Below are positions 23,257-36,700 of a stretch of 64,000 bases of DNA, piece by piece. The DNA is from Typha latifolia (taxonomy: Eukaryota > Streptophyta > Magnoliopsida > Poales > Typhaceae). The notes beneath the pieces were generated by a model, which saw nothing but the letters and a program-made list of their open reading frames with translations, was not told the origin of the DNA and did no database searches. Within the stretch, counting starts at the first letter, position 1; every line of letters starts with the position of its first letter. Position numbers and translations under genes: made by a program. The stretch lies in NCBI GenBank assembly GCA_019914945.1, contig CM034099.1:1116001-1180000 (forward strand), in the 5' to 3' direction.

Positions 23257-26200
23257 CTATATCTTCTTTATAATCTGAACTACGTCTTCATCTTCAAGCT
23301 CATGTTCCTGTAAAAAAATCACAAAAATTGCATTGAGCACAAGGAACCACAGATTCAGTCGAAAAAAAAAAATATATTAGATAGAAACATACTTTGCCAA
23401 CTCTCTGCGGCTTATGCTTCACACTTGAACCCCAAACTAGCGCACTAAACATATCAATCAGCATTCAGCAAAAAGTTAGTGGGGGTATGATTTAATTACT
23501 CAGACAATCGGATACAAATTTAACCAAATAGATTTGTTACAAGAAGGTACTCACTATTTGAATTGTTTCAACATGTCCTTGTGGATTCTGTTGCAGAAGT
23601 CTTCAACAGTCTTCTTCTTGGATGACAGGATTACAGGGTCCTCATAATCTGGGTTCATCCCCTTTGGTTTTGTGTATATACGAGTCAAATTCAAATATTG
23701 CCATATTTTTTCCAGTAGCCCATCAAGATTCCATTCAAGGTGAGCACTACAATTATAAACAACATAAAACATTTCATTTTCCAATAATTGTTACTTGTCT
23801 CTCTATTGATGACGGGGAAAGAAAGTTTCATAGCATCCAAGAGTCTAGTTTTAAGGTTCTGACGCCAATGCAGGACTAGTGATGCCAAAATATTACCTGA
23901 CTGGACAGTAGTGAGGAAGCTTGTCAAGGATTTCCAACTCTTCGAGTGTTATTTGATCAATTTTGTTCACAACATAGATGCACGGGATATAGATTCTACT
24001 ACCCTCAATAACATCTATGAGGTCATCAGCAGTCGCATCATATCGAAGAGAGATATCAGCATTATGTATCCGATATTCACTGCAAATCGCCTTCACTGTT
24101 TCAAGGTCTAAGTGTGTGTTTGTCACTGTTGATGTGAAGTTGATGCCTCCCTTGTCCTTTTTTCTAAAGCTTAAGTTAGGGGGTTCCTTATTTAACCTGC
24201 AGTTTTCCAAAGAGGCAAAGTTTAAAATCCTTGGTAAAAATAGTTAATAATATTTTTATAGAAACAAACACTTCATAGAAGAAATAAGTTGATAAAAGAT
24301 CAGACTCTACCAAGTACAAAGTGTCAACTTCAAAAATACAAATGACAACTGCAGCTAGAACTTTAGAATAGGATATGAACTAGAAAGTACCAAATGCAAG
24401 ATAAGAGAATTGTTTGTTACTCTAGTTTGTGTTCAAAATTCTCAATTCATAAAACATCTCAAGATAATAAAAGCAATGAGTTGCCCTTGCCTTCTCATTC
24501 AACATAACGGAACAGGTGCAAAAGGAATGAGAAATTCATTTACTAATTTTTGCTTGGCCAAAAGGAAGCCTGACCTGGATAAAAGATAAAACAACACAGA
24601 ACTAATTGACATAACAGCTAATGCTAAAAGGCTGTAAATCGAACATATTTGGAACCCACAAAATGCATTATCATTGTTAACATATGAAATATTCCAAACA
24701 AACTATGCAGAAAAAAGGATCTATCTACCAAATTACCTTATACCAAATCCCTCAAGCTCCTTTTCGATGATACGCTTGTGAGTTATCGGTTTTATTGCAT
24801 CAAGAACAATCAAAATGCAGTTGCATGTCCTTGCAGTGCTGATAACCTGGAAATAGCAGAAACTAATGCAAATGAATGATCAAAATAGTGGCATAGTAGG
24901 TAACTGGGAATTGTTCAAACTTCAAAGAAGTGTCAAGTCCTATTATGAATTTATGATCGAAAAAAAGAGTCCACATAAGCAGTATGGAAGGTAATATGGA
25001 AGTGAGGAAATTTGGAGTAAGCATAATAGCCTAACTAAACTTTATTTGACACACTTGTACGTGTTGCCATGTGGAACCCATGGTAGCCTCAACAACAACA
25101 TAGTTTTCTGTGAAGAAATTTGCAACTAAAAGACATAATTTAAATATAACAACAGTCATGTACATATTCACATATTTCTACCTAACTCTTCCTTCATTGT
25201 GACACTACATTCTAGGGCCTAAATTTTGTGCTTTTCAACCTCCCGCAACTTTTGCATAGTAGCTGAGACAGGAGGACTGTTTTAAATAAAATCCAAAGGC
25301 TCAGACTCAATAAAGAAAGCCTTTCTCCGACAAAAAATCCAGAGGACACATATCATAATATTTTAAATTGCTTATCCATTCCAATCATTTAATATAGTAT
25401 TGTTCCAAAGGCAACCTTGACTTATGATATTCTTCACAGCAACTTTCCTATGGATCAATTATCGTATCCTTATCCAAACTGCACAAAGAAGCACACTGAT
25501 ACAAGATAGAGGAAAAATAATTGCAACAACTATACTCACATCAAGATGGTTCACTATCTGATAAGGATCTAAGTGAGATATTGAAGAATTACCAAAGCAT
25601 AACATCTTCTTCATAGCTCTACTGTTTTCCGCAACCAATTTAAAACTTTTAGACAAAACGTGACATGTCAAACCGTGAAACATATTGTCAAGCTATTAAT
25701 ATAAGATTTCTTACATTCAAAATCCTATCTGATTAAATTCAATACCACACACATAAGGTTGCCCAAAATAAAAATTCTACAGATAACTTGCAGATCCCAA
25801 GGACACAACTTTAAGAGGTAAAAATTGGAATGAATTACCTTGCAAAGCGACTGGTGTGGTTGCTATAGAAACAGAGGAAATCTTCCGAAAAATTTAAAAA
25901 AAAGGGATTGTAATCAATAGCCATCACTTATTTCCCCAACGGCATACCCTCATATATAAATGCCTCATAAAATTTCATACATGCACTAACTAAAAGTGTA
26001 GCCGTACTATACTTGTTCAGTTATCTGTTATAATAAATGGAATGATTTGCACCAGAAAAGCTTTATAACCTATAAATTAATATCAATTCCACAAAATCTA
26101 CAATTGCAAACGTAGGCGCATGATTTGTCTTGTTACCTGCCTTCCTCTACCCTTTCCATCCTTAGCACCCTCGATAATTCCTGGTAAATCCAACAGCTGA

Positions 26201-28313
26201 AATGGAAACATTAATATCAAAGATATCCAACAAAAAGATCTTCAAATATCATAAGAATCAAAGGAGAAAATTATATAAATCAATACTCAGTTAATGAACC
26301 TAAAAGCATCAGGAATTACCTGAATTTTCGCCCCTCTATACACGATCACCCCAGGAATACATGTCAAGGTTGTAAACTCATAAGACGCAACCTGTCAATC
26401 ATAATTGAATAACAATCTTACAGATATCAATTAGATTTTAGAAAAGACTCTTGTTCTCAAGTACATTTGGCAGATGGTCACTGAATTTGCAGTCTAAAGT
26501 CAATATTTATATAGAAACATGCTTCTTGAAGTTAGATTTATTCAACCAACTTAAATGGTCCCTCAATAAGAAGTTAAGAACTATCAGCTCCACATTGCAG
26601 CAGCTACTAGTCAAGAGAAGTCAACAAGATCAAGTGCTAAAGGATATCTCAATTTTCTTTGATTTGATGAGATATCATTCCATTACGTATTCTCAACATC
26701 CTTGATAAGTAATTGGAATAAATATGCCCGTCTTGACAATAAAATTAAAACTGAGCATACAACATAATCATAGATCCAAGCTGAAAAGAGTAAGGTTATG
26801 TACAAAATGCATAGTCAATATTAAATAAATAATTAATGTTTAAGAAGAAATGATTGTATGAAAAAGCCTAAAATGTGCCTGTGATATCAACAAAATGCAG
26901 AAGAGTTACAGAAAGTGCAGACCTCTGAAAAAGTGCCTGTTAACTTGTTCAAAAGTGTCGATTTTCCAACAGAGGGGAACCCCACTAGACCGACACGAGA
27001 ATCCCCACTCTTCGTAACATCAAAGCCTTCGCCGGCACCACCACCACCTTTGGAGGAAGGTTCCAGGAGCTCCCGACGTAGCTTTGCAAGTTTAGCCTTT
27101 CAAAATTGATGCAGGGACAAAGGTGGAATATGATTATCGATACCAATCCAAATTAAAAAGAAAAGCCCATTCTTTTTTTTTATTGACTTAATAACTTGGA
27201 AAGAAAAAATGACTGGATTAAAACAAGTACATCTAAGGTCATCTAAAATAAACTAAGTAGATGTCAATATCAAATATCTGCCACCATTCAGATCTTCGTT
27301 CATGCTAATTCATGGCCTTCTAAGGACCTTAGAGAGATTCCACTTGCAAGCAAGGGAAAAGTTCTATTCCTGTAGCACGGCATAAACATGCATACCTATT
27401 TATTTCTAATTTGAGTTTTTTTTGGTCTTGCGATTCTGTCAAAGTAGGAAATACCAGGACAGCTTCATTGAAATAAAAATCAGTTAAGTTTAATGGTCAG
27501 GGTCGGCATCATTTGTATCAGAGCAGAGGCAAGGAAAGGCACCTTAAGCAGACCAAGATGGTGAGCAGTAGCTTTGTTCTTCTGTGTCCTCGCCATCTGT
27601 GAAAAGAGAGATAAAAAAAAACAAAAGCATCAGAAACCGTAAACTACAAGATCACCCTCACATATATACAATTAAATAAATGATAACTTTTACAAAGATT
27701 TATCAACTGGAAAAAGATACAATAAACATCACGAAAAAACTTATGCATTAGTGAGTTTTTCCACAGAATCAACCAACTCAGCAGCTCAAAAGTAGCACAA
27801 GATTCTACCCAAAAATGCCCTAATGCGACCTAATAAATATCTTAGACTACGAAATCCCACTCAATATCAAAACCCTAAACGCATATTTCAATGACCTTCC
27901 TCCATGAAAAGATATGATCAAACAAATGCAACTCTATTCCGTAAAAAGCAGCTTTAAATTTAATTTCCATTTTCTCCTCCTATATTTTGGTTCCCTCAAA
28001 TTGCAACCTTTTCACAAAAATCAACTCAAACAAAAAAAAAAAACAGTATCTAAAATAAAGAGTTCATTAGCCATTAAACGAGCTAGAACCAGTCATTTCC
28101 AAAGCAAAGGGAATCCCTACAAAATCGAACGATCATTTAGGGCATAAAGCGATTATTTCATCCGCTCGGTATGTGGAAGGAGCTCTTTCCGCAGCAATTG
28201 CTAGATTTGACGGGAAAATAGGGTTTCAATATTAGTATTTGGTTTCGAAGTGAAGAGATTAGGAGACATACCTCATCTTCGATGTCTTTGATCTTTTGCA
28301 TCACGGTCGCCAT
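23257..28313 (-). CDS. DRG: Developmentally regulated GTP-binding protein (DRG family, human DRG1-like)
   Basis: Ten exons: 28313-28272, 27596-27543, 27096-26923, 26391-26320, 26196-26137, 24846-24737, 24196-23897, 23746-23555, 23444-23393 and 23307-23257, giving 368 residues, the usual family length. Motifs: helical N-terminus [15 protein letters not shown]1 GFPSVGKST (71-79), G3 DLPG (117-120), G4 NKID (248-251), and a C-terminal TGS domain with RIYTKPKG and [16 protein letters not shown], ending [11 protein letters not shown] proteins are cytoplasmic Obg-related GTPases that bind ribosomes with DFRP partners. The sequence is closer to my recollection of human DRG1 than DRG2 (e.g. KPKG, TVEDFC). 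Plant numbering is inconsistent, so only the family symbol is given. All junctions keep frame and motif continuity. Confidence 0.95.
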
Positions 28314-31300
28314 TGTTGCGCGAGCTCTGGTGCTCCTCCGCCTCCGCCTTCCCGATGGTTCCCTTCCGAGGAGGAATAAGATACTTATCAGCAGAATAAA
28401 ATTACGAAAATGTCACTGTATATTTTGGGCCTTTATTACTAAGCGGCCCATAAGTGTCGGCATAGGTCCAATGGGCTTTGAGCCCCCATTTGTTGGATCC
28501 TATTTAGCTCATAACGGGTCAGGATATAGTTTGGATCCGATTCAGTGAAATAAAAACTCAAAAAAAGAATCATACACTCATTTGTTGCAGCTTGCAGTGG
28601 TTGTATAAATTTGTGATGCGATTTCAATTAGATCGGATCATCTAGAAAGACATTGGACTCAATAGATTGAGTCTAATTATCTTATTTGCTATTTAGTTTA
28701 GTTAGAACCTTAGTAGGTTAGGATTTTATTTAATTAACTAAATCCAACTCTGCATAGTTTTAGGAAAATATTTACAGAATATTATACAGATATCTGAATA
28801 ATATCAAACTAGTTGAATAAGATCTCTAAACTCTACATCTACAACTTTGGTATTCAAAACTTCTCCAAATTCGAAATCTATCTGCAGCGAAACGAATGGT
28901 TAATTCAATAAGATAAGAAGACTAATTTAATTGGTTTATCATGATTTTTAACTTAGTTGTTTTGGTTCCTAAGGTGAGTCTCTATAAATATGTGGAGGAA
29001 ACCCCAACTGAAATTTAATCTAATAATTGAAAACTCTTCTCTTCTTACTCTAGCTATTGACCCCCTTTCTCACCTCCTTCCTTCTACCGTCCAAATCTTT
29101 TATCGGTTTTCTCTAACTTCTAATTCCCCTCTTTTACAACAACTTCTCCCCCCTTCACACCAAGGAATTAATCTAGCACATATCTAACCATTGAAGCCTT
29201 AAAAAGCTATCAAGATAGGGTTTATCTGACCTTCGACTACTGTTCGGCCGATATCTCAAGATCTAGCCATCCAAACCTTGTAATCTTGGATTCGTTAGAA
29301 AGATTTTTTTTCAAGGGCGACAACATATCCAAAATTCAAGAAGATTCGACTGTTAGATTATCTACAGCTTTCTTCAAAAGTCACGTCCCTAATTTAGTCC
29401 AGAACCATTTCAAATCGGATCAAGTCGGTTCGTAACAATTTGCTATCATCACCGTACAGGGGTTAAAAATAGTGGATTAGATGTAAAACAGCAGCAGCAG
29501 CTTCACATGATTGCATCTACACTGATGGTTAAAATACTGTGAATCAAGTTAAGTGGTGCAGCATTTAGCAAAGTTTCTCAAATTGCACAATCCCCTTTAA
29601 GATTGCCTGTGAATTAATTAAGTCAATAACATAATATGTGAAAAAAGATATAGTATTTTTTTTCCTTTTAATAAAGTACTAAATTATTTAGCATTTTATC
29701 TCCTATGTAAATCATTAAACAGTTCGACGGTTTCATTATTGACTTACAAAACCAAAATAGAGGCCCATTGTGGTCAAAAAACTCTAGAGGACATAACCAA
29801 CACCTTAATGTACCAACTCTGCCTACTGATGTTTTTCTCCTCTTACAATGAATTCATGGGTCTCCATCACTTCGATCCAACTATATCCTGTCTTAATTCC
29901 AAATCAAGATATAAGATAGTTGATAAGTGTGGAACGATTGAACGTCTATAATCAATGTAATTTAACTTAAACTAAATGTGTCTTATTAGGACCAAAAAAG
30001 GGTGATAGAATCAATCAATGTTATTGTACGATATCAGAAAAAAAAAGAGACTTAACTAAATTAAATTCATATAAAAAGAAAAATACCAATTAATTCAGTA
30101 AGTGAAACAAAAATTACTATGCACTAGATTTATTAAAAAAAGTCAAAAAAAATATTTTTTTAAAAAATTATATATATATTTAATCAAATTTTAATAAATA
30201 ATTTAAACTATTATTAATATATAAGTTGGACAACTAAATAAGTTTCAATCTCGGTACTACCGTTGCTTACAAAATTAATCATTTGATGCACCTCCCTTTA
30301 TAAATTCTCTAATAATTTTTACTTTATATATATATATATATTCTAAAAGAAGTGTTCAGTTATATGCTGTCATTAATAAAAACATCAAATCTGAAAAGTA
30401 TCTAGCGCGGAACATGTGTGAAAGCATTCCTGAAGCCAATAATAAGCAACGTATGGAGATCAAACTCCTCGCGACATTTTAGCGCATCGAGTGGGCCCAA
30501 CTGGTAATTGACACATGTCACAACGTGGTGCCTGATGTCTCTATATCCACCTGTCCAGTCATCACCTAGCTTAGGGTAAGGTCAGCTGCACGTTCAACAA
30601 CGATCGCCTCTTACTCCAATTACTGGGCGACACGTCAGATTTCTTCACTAATGAGATTCCAGCGGTCTTTTCTCGTCTGTTTCGCACGGTGACGTCTCAA
30701 GGGCGCATAGAAAAAATCCTATACGATCGTACCTTTCAACCGTCCGATTGTGTGGAGAGGCAGTACTCGTTATCCTGCATAGAAATTTTTCTATGCGGAA
30801 TATTTTGGTCGCGATTGTTACTTGAGTGGTGGTTGGAGTCATATTTTGAGACTCACAGATGCTATCGACACATCAAACCACAAAATTTTTATCACGATAA
30901 AGTCCTTGTTGTGGATAATTGCTTCAAACTTTAGGGTTATATACATTTTATTTTCTATCTATTTTTTCAAAAAATTATTTTACCTCCATATATTTAAATT
31001 TTTTTTATATCAGTCCCTATATTTATGATTAAAGTAAAACTTTTAATTTTTTTTAAAATTTAACTAAATATTATGGTTATTTTGATAATTTTTGGGAATT
31101 CATCTTGCTCCATTAATTTGTTAAATAACCATATTGTTGAAGATTTGTTAAGAATTTTGCTAATGGGGAAGACGATCAACGGATAAAGGATATTTTAGTA
31201 AATTGAAACATAAATGCTCGACTTGTTTAGTGAGGAGTGGAAGGATATAAATACCTGCGACGCCATCCCCGCTTAATCCCAGGGAATTCCACATCGTGTA

Positions 31301-31616
31301 ACGTGCGCTGCTACCGCGTGTGGTAGTGGTAGGCTGGTCGCTCCGCAATCCCTTTTTATTTCTCAGCGATCAGCCACTTTAGTATTCTCGAATCTCCTCT
31401 CGATTTTGATTCTTGTTTCGATTGAATCCCATTTCTCGATCTCAGATCTCCATTTACCTCTTCTGTTTTCGCCATTTTGCTCCGGATTTCCGAGCATTGT
31501 GCTGCTGCTTCCATCGACTTCAGGAGAATCGGAGGAAGAACCTTGGATTTCTTCCGTTGGAGGCAAAAAATAGTTTTGGTTTGTGGTGGGATTTTGGTTG
31601 AGATTTGGAGTGAGCG
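28314..31616. other. Intergenic region between DRG and shikimate kinase, with LTR-like remnant
   Basis: About 3.3 kb without a gene. It holds DRG promoter and leader (to about 28400), an LTR-like stretch (about 28640-29455), AT-rich DNA with (TA)n near 30327, a hairpin at about 30776-30795, and the shikimate kinase promoter and leader from about 31250 (a GC-richer, CT-rich leader at 31370-31616). Confidence 0.55.
28640..29455 (+). mobile_element. Degenerate LTR-retrotransposon remnant (LTR end plus primer-binding-site-like motif)
   Basis: TCTATAAATATGTGGAGG at about 28980 resembles an LTR promoter and is followed by a pyrimidine-rich stretch. The sequence ends CGTAACA (29431-29437), followed by TTTGCTATCATCACCGTA. 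That resembles the initiator-Met-tRNA primer site TGGTATCAGAGC that follows many plant 5' LTRs, with several mismatches. No gag/pol follows. The left border is not identified, so the start coordinate is approximate. Confidence 0.38.
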
Positions 31617-34600
31617 ATGGAATCGAGGGCCGCTTTGAGCTTGCAATCGTGTTCATGGATCGGGTGCGAGAACACCATGAGGAATCCTGGTGGATTATTC
31701 AGCTTCCCGCGTGGCTATGGCGTCGAGAGGAGACATACGCTGAGTCTTCGGAGATCTAGGTTGGCTTCAGATTTATACGGGCATTCTGAGCTGAAAATTT
31801 CTAGTCGTTGTAAGAAATCCGAAGGTAAATTCCTGGAAATGAAATGCCCTACTTGCATTTTTTTTATACTGAAGATTTCTATACGGGCATTTTTTTAGTT
31901 AATTTTTAGAAGAAAAAAAATCAACTTAGTAGCCTTTTGCATTATGTTTTTTTGCAAATCTGACTTCCTTGTAAATACTATGGAGGAGCAAATTGCAGAA
32001 AGGGGGACAATTGTCTGATTAAATTTCGTAGAGGTCACAGTTTGGCCAAATAAATCACTTATCAATTGATTTGAGTTATTTGGTATATATTTTTTGTGGA
32101 TGTAAGAAAGTGGCAGGATGAGTTATCATCGGAAGAAAGAAGGTAATGATTTATTTATATCCTTTTTCTATATGAATTGCTTCTCTTTTTGTCATCACTC
32201 ATTTAAGTGACAAATTAGTGAGAAGAGGATATAAACATTGCTAAAGTAGATGGGGACAGAGCAACTGAGATCAACTTGACGTAGGAATCCATTATGTTGT
32301 GTTGTCGCCATAAAATCAAATGTATGTTGATGTCCTTGGCAAGGAAACTAGATTTTTAGATCAACCACTGAACTGAAACAAAATAGGTTGTCGAAAATAC
32401 TAGTGATCGGAAGCATGCCTGAATGGTGTTATCTGGGAGAGTTCCACTGAACCACATGAAGGGAACTCTTTGAATCGCTAACTGATGGATGTCCTTGTAA
32501 ATGTCCAATTATCACATTTGTGTACAAGATCCTCCTTGTCTTTTAGTGATTTCAGAAGTCCCCTCTTGTTATTCTTATTTATGCATGCTTCTCCATCTAT
32601 GGCATTAGTAAGAGAAGCTTTGGATCCTTACTGCCTGATGCTAGGTATTATTTCAGATTCTGTTGTTCACAGATAATTAGGAATGATTTCACAACAGGAT
32701 TTTGGTATTTTGACCATTCGGCAGTGCTTGATCATTGGGACTGCTGGACCATTCACGCTGCCCATTCAACAGTTGTGATGGTGATTCAAAATAATGATGC
32801 CCCATGAAGTCGACTATGGAGTACGCTTGAAGCCTCTCTTTCATTTGAATAGTTCATTTGCTATTACAGTTTAAAACATCAACTTTAATACCATGTAGTT
32901 TACTTTATCGGGAAGCGAGCTATGCTGTTATTATTACACCATGCATGGATATTATAGTAAGTATTGAGGTACCTACATATACAAGCATAGGTGTTACATA
33001 CTTTACGCTAGGTTGCAGCATGTTCGACTTTTTTTTCCTAAGATAAAAAAACTACTAAAATGGTAGATGATTATGTGAGCATGTCAGATGCTTCTAATTT
33101 CTATTTCACTGCACAATCAGATACTGCCAAATCAGTGAGTTGCTGTGAGCAGTGGATTACAAAGTTTTCTGTGGTATACCCTGGCATTAAGTAGCATTCT
33201 TGATTTATTTGAACAAAGCTGATCTTTTACAATCACTTGATCTAATTATTTTGTTCAGAACTTCATATGTTTCTGTCATCTTTGTTCGTTTCTTATCCAA
33301 GTTATTCCACTTCATTCTTTTGCAGTAAGTTTATTACTCAAAACTTCCTTAATAAATGGCTAATCTGTTCTCTCTTCTCATATTATAACTGCAGTTATGA
33401 ACATGAGTATGACATCTGAAATGGCCCTTTATCGAGAATATTCTTTGACTAAAAGCTTTATGAGTATTTAAGTATATCTTTGTTCTTTTCTGATTTACAT
33501 TTGTTCTTGAACAGTCATTGATTAGTGTTTACTACTTAATGTTATGTAGTTGCAGCCAAAGAGTCGGAAAATTTTCATGCAGCTGTTGATGAGGCTCTCA
33601 TCTTAAAGGTAAACCCACGATAAAGGATCTGAAAAACCTACTGTAATGCTCTTCTCCACCTTCAGAGTTGATATTAGTTCCTTTTTATGATTCTTTTAGG
33701 GTCTTTTGTCAACGCAATTTTTCAAGGTTTTGCAGTGCTTGTGTTCAAATTTGTGATCTTCAGGTGTTTTAGAATGCTAGAAGATTAGCATTGTCCGAGA
33801 TGGACAAATCAAATTCTTACTAAATGAATCAGCTTCATAGCTTTCTCACTGAAATGAGGAAAACTGTTTTTCTCTGCCAATTGACCTGAGGTGATGTTTG
33901 TGTGCTGCAGAGGATGTCAGAAGATGTAGTCTTACGCTTAGATGGGCGCTGTATATATCTAGTTGGTCAGTCACTTAAAGTTAACTTTAAGTTCATTGGA
34001 ATGGTAATTTTTTCTGTCACTAGTTATTTCAGTAGTTGGTTCTCTGTTGCTTTTTTATAGGTATGATGGGCTCTGGTAAGACTACTGTAGGGAAGATCCT
34101 CTCAGAAGTTCTAGGATACTCCTTTTTTGACAGGTATTAGTGCGATTGCTATTGGATTACTTTTTTTATGCATTGATTCACAGTTGTTAGTGTTTATTGC
34201 TCTCTTTTCCTGCATGAATTATTTGGCTGTGTGTAACCTGTGCTCCTTGGTGCTGCAGTGACAAATTGGTAGAGCAAGCTGTGGGTGTATCTTCTGTTGC
34301 TCAGATATTCAAGGAGTACAGCGAGGCCTTCTTTAGACAAAATGAAGTAAAGATATTATAACTATCATTCAGCTTCCTGAAATATTAGCAATTTGAATAA
34401 AGAACTTTGAGTTCCACAGTGTTGTACTTGTACTTCTGACTTATTTTTAGTATTTGTATTTACTTCAGTTTTGCTTTCTTGGGTCAGAGTAACGTGTTAA
34501 GGGATTTGTCTTCAATGCGGCAGCTGGTTGTTGCAACTGGGGGTGGCGCTGTTATTAGACCAATTAACTGGTAGTTGAAGAAATATTACATACTCAGCCA

Positions 34601-35889
34601 TGCAGTTTCCTGAACTACTTCTTTCGGACAGTGAAAGCAAGCAACTGATTTATTTATTGAATATCAGGAGATATATGAAAAAGGGAATAACTGTCTGGTT
34701 AGATGTTCCTTTGGAAGCTCTTGCTAGGCGGATTGCTGCTGTGGGAACTGCTTCTCGGCCCCTTTTGCATGAAGAACCTGGTGATCCTTACACAAAGGTA
34801 GCATTGGTTGACAGTCAATTGCTCCTGCCTATAAATGTTTCACCTTATTTATATCTAAAAGAATATCAGTTTTGAAGTTGTTACACCTTCTGGGGCTGGC
34901 GTAGAAATCATTGAAAACATATGAATTATAATCTACTTGAGTTTTACCTGCCAGATTGGTGCCAGATTAATGATCATCAGATTTCTAGCAGCCACAGTGC
35001 ACTATAAGTAACTAAAAATTTAGAACACTAGATATAACAAATCACATACGCTACTTACATACTATTACATTTTCATCCTCTTTGTATTCAATGGCTATAA
35101 AATCATAGGAGTCTGCTGCTAGCTTCCATACAACACATTATAATTCTATTCTAAACTATAAACAAATCTTGCTGTTTGTGGACTTTCATTGCAGGCTTTA
35201 ATACGACTCAGCACCCTGTCTGAAGAGAGAGGTGAGGTCTATGCCAATGCGGATGTGAGAGTTTGCCTCCAAAGTAAGTAGTGCCTTGTACTGGTAATAA
35301 TCCTGTGACAGTTTGAAGTAAAAGCTAGGTTACGCATGTTCTTCATTCATGTTTACTCTTTCTGTTGTCTATATATTTTGTTCTTCATAGGGTGTGCTTT
35401 AATTGGTATCTTCACTCTTGTTGGAGCAATCAGTTCAAGTAACCTCGTATCCAGTAACACTCATACACATCTCTAACTTGTTTGAACCTATGAATCTGTT
35501 ACACCATAGATTCTCCAACAACTAAATGAGATTTCCACTTGTGAAACACTATACACCTTGTGGTTAAAGATCTGTTAAGCAACCATTAGTATGATGTACA
35601 TTTCATGCACAAACAGTGTGTAGATTTGAAACTTGATGCTAATGTACTGCCTCGTTTGCAGATATCGCAGCAAAACAAGGAAACAGTGACGTTTCTTCTC
35701 TCACTCCAACTGCCATTGCAGTCGAGGTTTGAAATTGAGGCCTCGTTTCAAATTTCACCTCACTAGAATTTAAAGGGCTCTTTGGATCAACATTTACTTT
35801 CTGTTCTGCAGGCTCTTTCGAAGATCGATAGCCTTTTAGTTGAGGAGATGTCTTTTGGAAATCTTTTGCGTTCAGGGTTGAAATACTGA
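31617..35889 (+). CDS. SK: Shikimate kinase, plastid-targeted
   Basis: Ten exons: 31617-31824, 33556-33608, 33911-33965, 34061-34133, 34259-34346, 34488-34570, 34668-34797, 35195-35273, 35662-35726 and 35812-35889, predicting 303 residues with every junction in frame. It phosphorylates shikimate to shikimate-3-phosphate (EC 2.7.1.71) in the plastid route to aromatic amino acids. Motifs: Walker [10 protein letters not shown] (106-114), shikimate-binding DSDK (129-132), TGGG (176-179), and lid GTASRPLL with the substrate Arg at 217. The first ~60 residues are Ser/Arg-rich with no acidic cluster, a typical transit peptide. The start is the first ATG after a CT-rich leader. The first intron is long (about 1.7 kb). 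The C-terminal piece is variable in the family. Confidence 0.95.
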
Positions 35890-36700
35890 AACAATCCTGG
35901 ATATGTACCTCTTTTCTTGCTTATGTATCCAGCTTATGTAAATGAATATAAACTCTATAATATATTAATTAAGAAACTTTTCAAACAACACTATATTTTT
36001 ATTATTTTTTAATTAACACTCTTCTTTCAGGATTTTATAATCGAAAGTTTTATATATTTTTATATATAACACTATAATATTATTTTGACTAACTATCGGT
36101 AATTCTAGTCAATGTAATTCTATTGATTCAATTATTAAAATACTTTTGAGAATATTTTTATTTATTCTGACCCATCATTTTAAAGTTATATCTCACTTTA
36201 GTTCATCTCATCAACTTAAAAACCTCTTCTCAGATCTAATTACGCTGTCAAATAATAAGTTATGTATTTAAAAATTATCTTGGGTATTCTGACATAATAG
36301 TATTGATAATTTTCTATTTGAAGATAGTTGGATTTAATTAACTCAAAATGTCGTGTAAATGTTAATTAACTTAAAAAGTGTCGTGTAAAAATTATACAAA
36401 GAAAAGGGTTCGGATTACATAAGACTGTTAATTTCCCTATTATTATAGCTACAGTGAAGATAGACAAAATTATTATAGCTACATTTATTAGCTTGTGAAC
36501 TTCTTTATCTTTCTATCAGGCATCTGGAATGTTCATCCTCAATTAAGTCATGTCAATACTACCCATAATAATAGTAAGAAAAACCGAACCTAAGAAATGG
36601 CTCCAAATCCGTTATAAATTATCTCGTGAGCCATTTTCCGTCGTCCGAATAAGGTGCAGGTGCTCGACCCTTTGCAAGAGCGACGCCAAAGCCGAAAGAA
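35890..36700. other. AT-rich intergenic region upstream of oxidoreductase copy 1
   Basis: No gene. The region holds shikimate kinase 3' UTR, AT-rich spacer, and a GC-richer leader close to 36650-36700. Confidence 0.6.
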
